Part shown: positions 15,246 to 15,542 of the stretch, piece after piece | Layout: every line of letters starts with the position of its first letter | Numbering within the stretch: position 1 is the first letter of the stretch | NCBI GenBank assembly: GCA_964443145.1 | Contig: CAYUBS010000066.1 | Span: 1-15,542 of the forward strand | Direction of reading: 5' to 3' | Origin: JAHEFT01 sp964443145 | GTDB taxonomy: Bacteria > Pseudomonadota > Gammaproteobacteria > Xanthomonadales > SZUA-36 | DNA: 15,542 bases | The notes under the pieces: generated by a model | What the model was told of the DNA's origin: nothing | Seen by the model: only the letters and a program-made list of their open reading frames with translations | Database searches by the model: none | Translations under genes and position numbers: made by a program

Positions 15246-15424
15246 GCCGGCCTAGCCGGTGACCCAAATGCCGTGCCATGAAGAGGGGTGCCCAGTCCCC
15301 AGTTTCAGGACACGCTCGAGACGTCCCTGTTCGCTCGGAACGCGCTCCCGGCGCGTTACGGTCCTGAAACTGGGGACTGGGCACCCCTCTTCCGGTAAGG
15401 GTTGGGTTCACCGGCAAGGCCGGC
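15246..15424. repeat. Outer pair of inverted REP-like hairpins (REPIN-like)
   Basis: Two related units face each other. The left (15246-15267) and the reverse complement of the right (15402-15424) match along 22-23 bp with one substitution and one single-base insertion. Each forms its own small hairpin, with CCGGC/GCCGG stems and a 3-nt loop (15247-15259 and 15411-15423). The left unit is preceded by GTGGGAG (15240-15246), which recalls the head of pseudomonad REP sequences. Paired inverted REPs (REPINs) are non-autonomous elements mobilised by RAYT transposases; no such gene is in the window. Confidence 0.7.
15280..15392. repeat. Perfect 32-bp inverted repeat with a 49-bp centre (MITE-like)
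   Basis: Bases 15280-15311 are the exact reverse complement of 15361-15392. Each arm contains GGGGTGCCCAGTCCCCAG or its complement. The 49-bp centre (15312-15360) includes a further hairpin with 7-bp arms (AACGCGC at 15339-15345, GCGCGTT at 15351-15357). No open frame in it looks like a gene. It lies in the convergent gap between htpG and hslR and could fold in RNA from either strand. It may be a small non-autonomous mobile element or a bidirectional terminator, although no strong T tract follows. Confidence 0.85.
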
Positions 15425-15429
15425 GCCTG

Positions 15430-15542
15430 TTAGTCGTTCTTGGTGAACTGGATGATTTGGCGTCTTTGACGTTTATCCGGGCGGCGTTGGCGGTTGGCGT
15501 GGGACTGGTGTTCGAGTTTGCGCTGTTCTGCGGCGGCTTCTC
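15430..15542 (-). CDS. hslR: Ribosome-associated heat shock protein Hsp15, C-terminal end only
   Basis: Thirty-six C-terminal residues and a TAA stop (complement of 15430-15432) are visible; the rest lies beyond the window. The tail RRPDKRQRRQIIQFTKND lines up with RRPDKKERRDLLRFKHG at the end of E. coli Hsp15. It is preceded by a charged Ala/Glu/Arg helix and HANRQ, as in the family. Hsp15 carries an S4-type RNA-binding domain (not visible here) and recycles 50S subunits that still hold a nascent chain after heat stress. It is convergent with htpG across the 202-bp repeat region. The call rests on the short tail match. Confidence 0.8.
   Translation of the reverse strand, partial: EAAAEQRKLEHQSHANRQRRPDKRQRRQIIQFTKND

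Noticed and set aside
15214..15417. 67-codon minus-strand frame across the nested inverted repeat
   Set aside because: It owes its length to the GC-rich palindrome and has no SD or protein family features.

Overview
The window is a chromosomal housekeeping segment from a gammaproteobacterium. The order ypjD-corB beside ffh, then rpsP-rimM-trmD-rplS, is the order known from Escherichia coli. The rpsF-rpsR-rplI-dnaB block and a PspF with the PspA-contacting tryptophan point the same way. There is no priB between rpsF and rpsR, which argues against the Enterobacterales. The REP-like repeats at the right end resemble those of pseudomonads and relatives. I cannot place it at family level. No tRNA, rRNA, CRISPR array, transposase gene or integrase was seen.

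Layout, left to right. (1) 1-2576, plus strand: 3' end of rpsF (S6, with a very long acidic Ala/Val/Glu tail), rpsR (S18), rplI (L9) and dnaB, closely spaced. (2) 2586-3611, minus strand: pspF, an enhancer-binding protein for sigma-54, with no psp genes beside it in the window. It is divergent from radA (3743-5116, TTG start). (3) 5119-8335, minus strand: a compact set read in the order ypjD, corB, OafA-type acyltransferase. (4) 8403-13216, plus strand: ffh, a Tat-exported PhoX-like (DUF839) protein, then rpsP, rimM, trmD and rplS, closed by a strong intrinsic terminator. The PhoX-like gene is the one accessory gene inside an otherwise classic translation/secretion cluster. (5) 13329-15227, plus strand: htpG, preceded by a good match to a sigma-32 heat-shock promoter. 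(6) 15228-15429: a noncoding stretch with a nested inverted repeat, in which a REP-like pair surrounds a perfect 32-bp inverted repeat. (7) 15430-15542, minus strand: the C-terminal end of hslR (Hsp15), convergent with htpG.

Most genes serve translation (S6, S18, L9, S16, L19, RimM, TrmD), replication and repair (DnaB, RadA), protein targeting (Ffh) or stress response (PspF, HtpG, Hsp15). I found no convincing undescribed multi-gene system. The points most worth a second look are the nested palindrome after htpG, the PhoX-like insertion between ffh and rpsP, the S6 tail repeat, and the PspF with a GSFTGA loop away from its usual neighbours.
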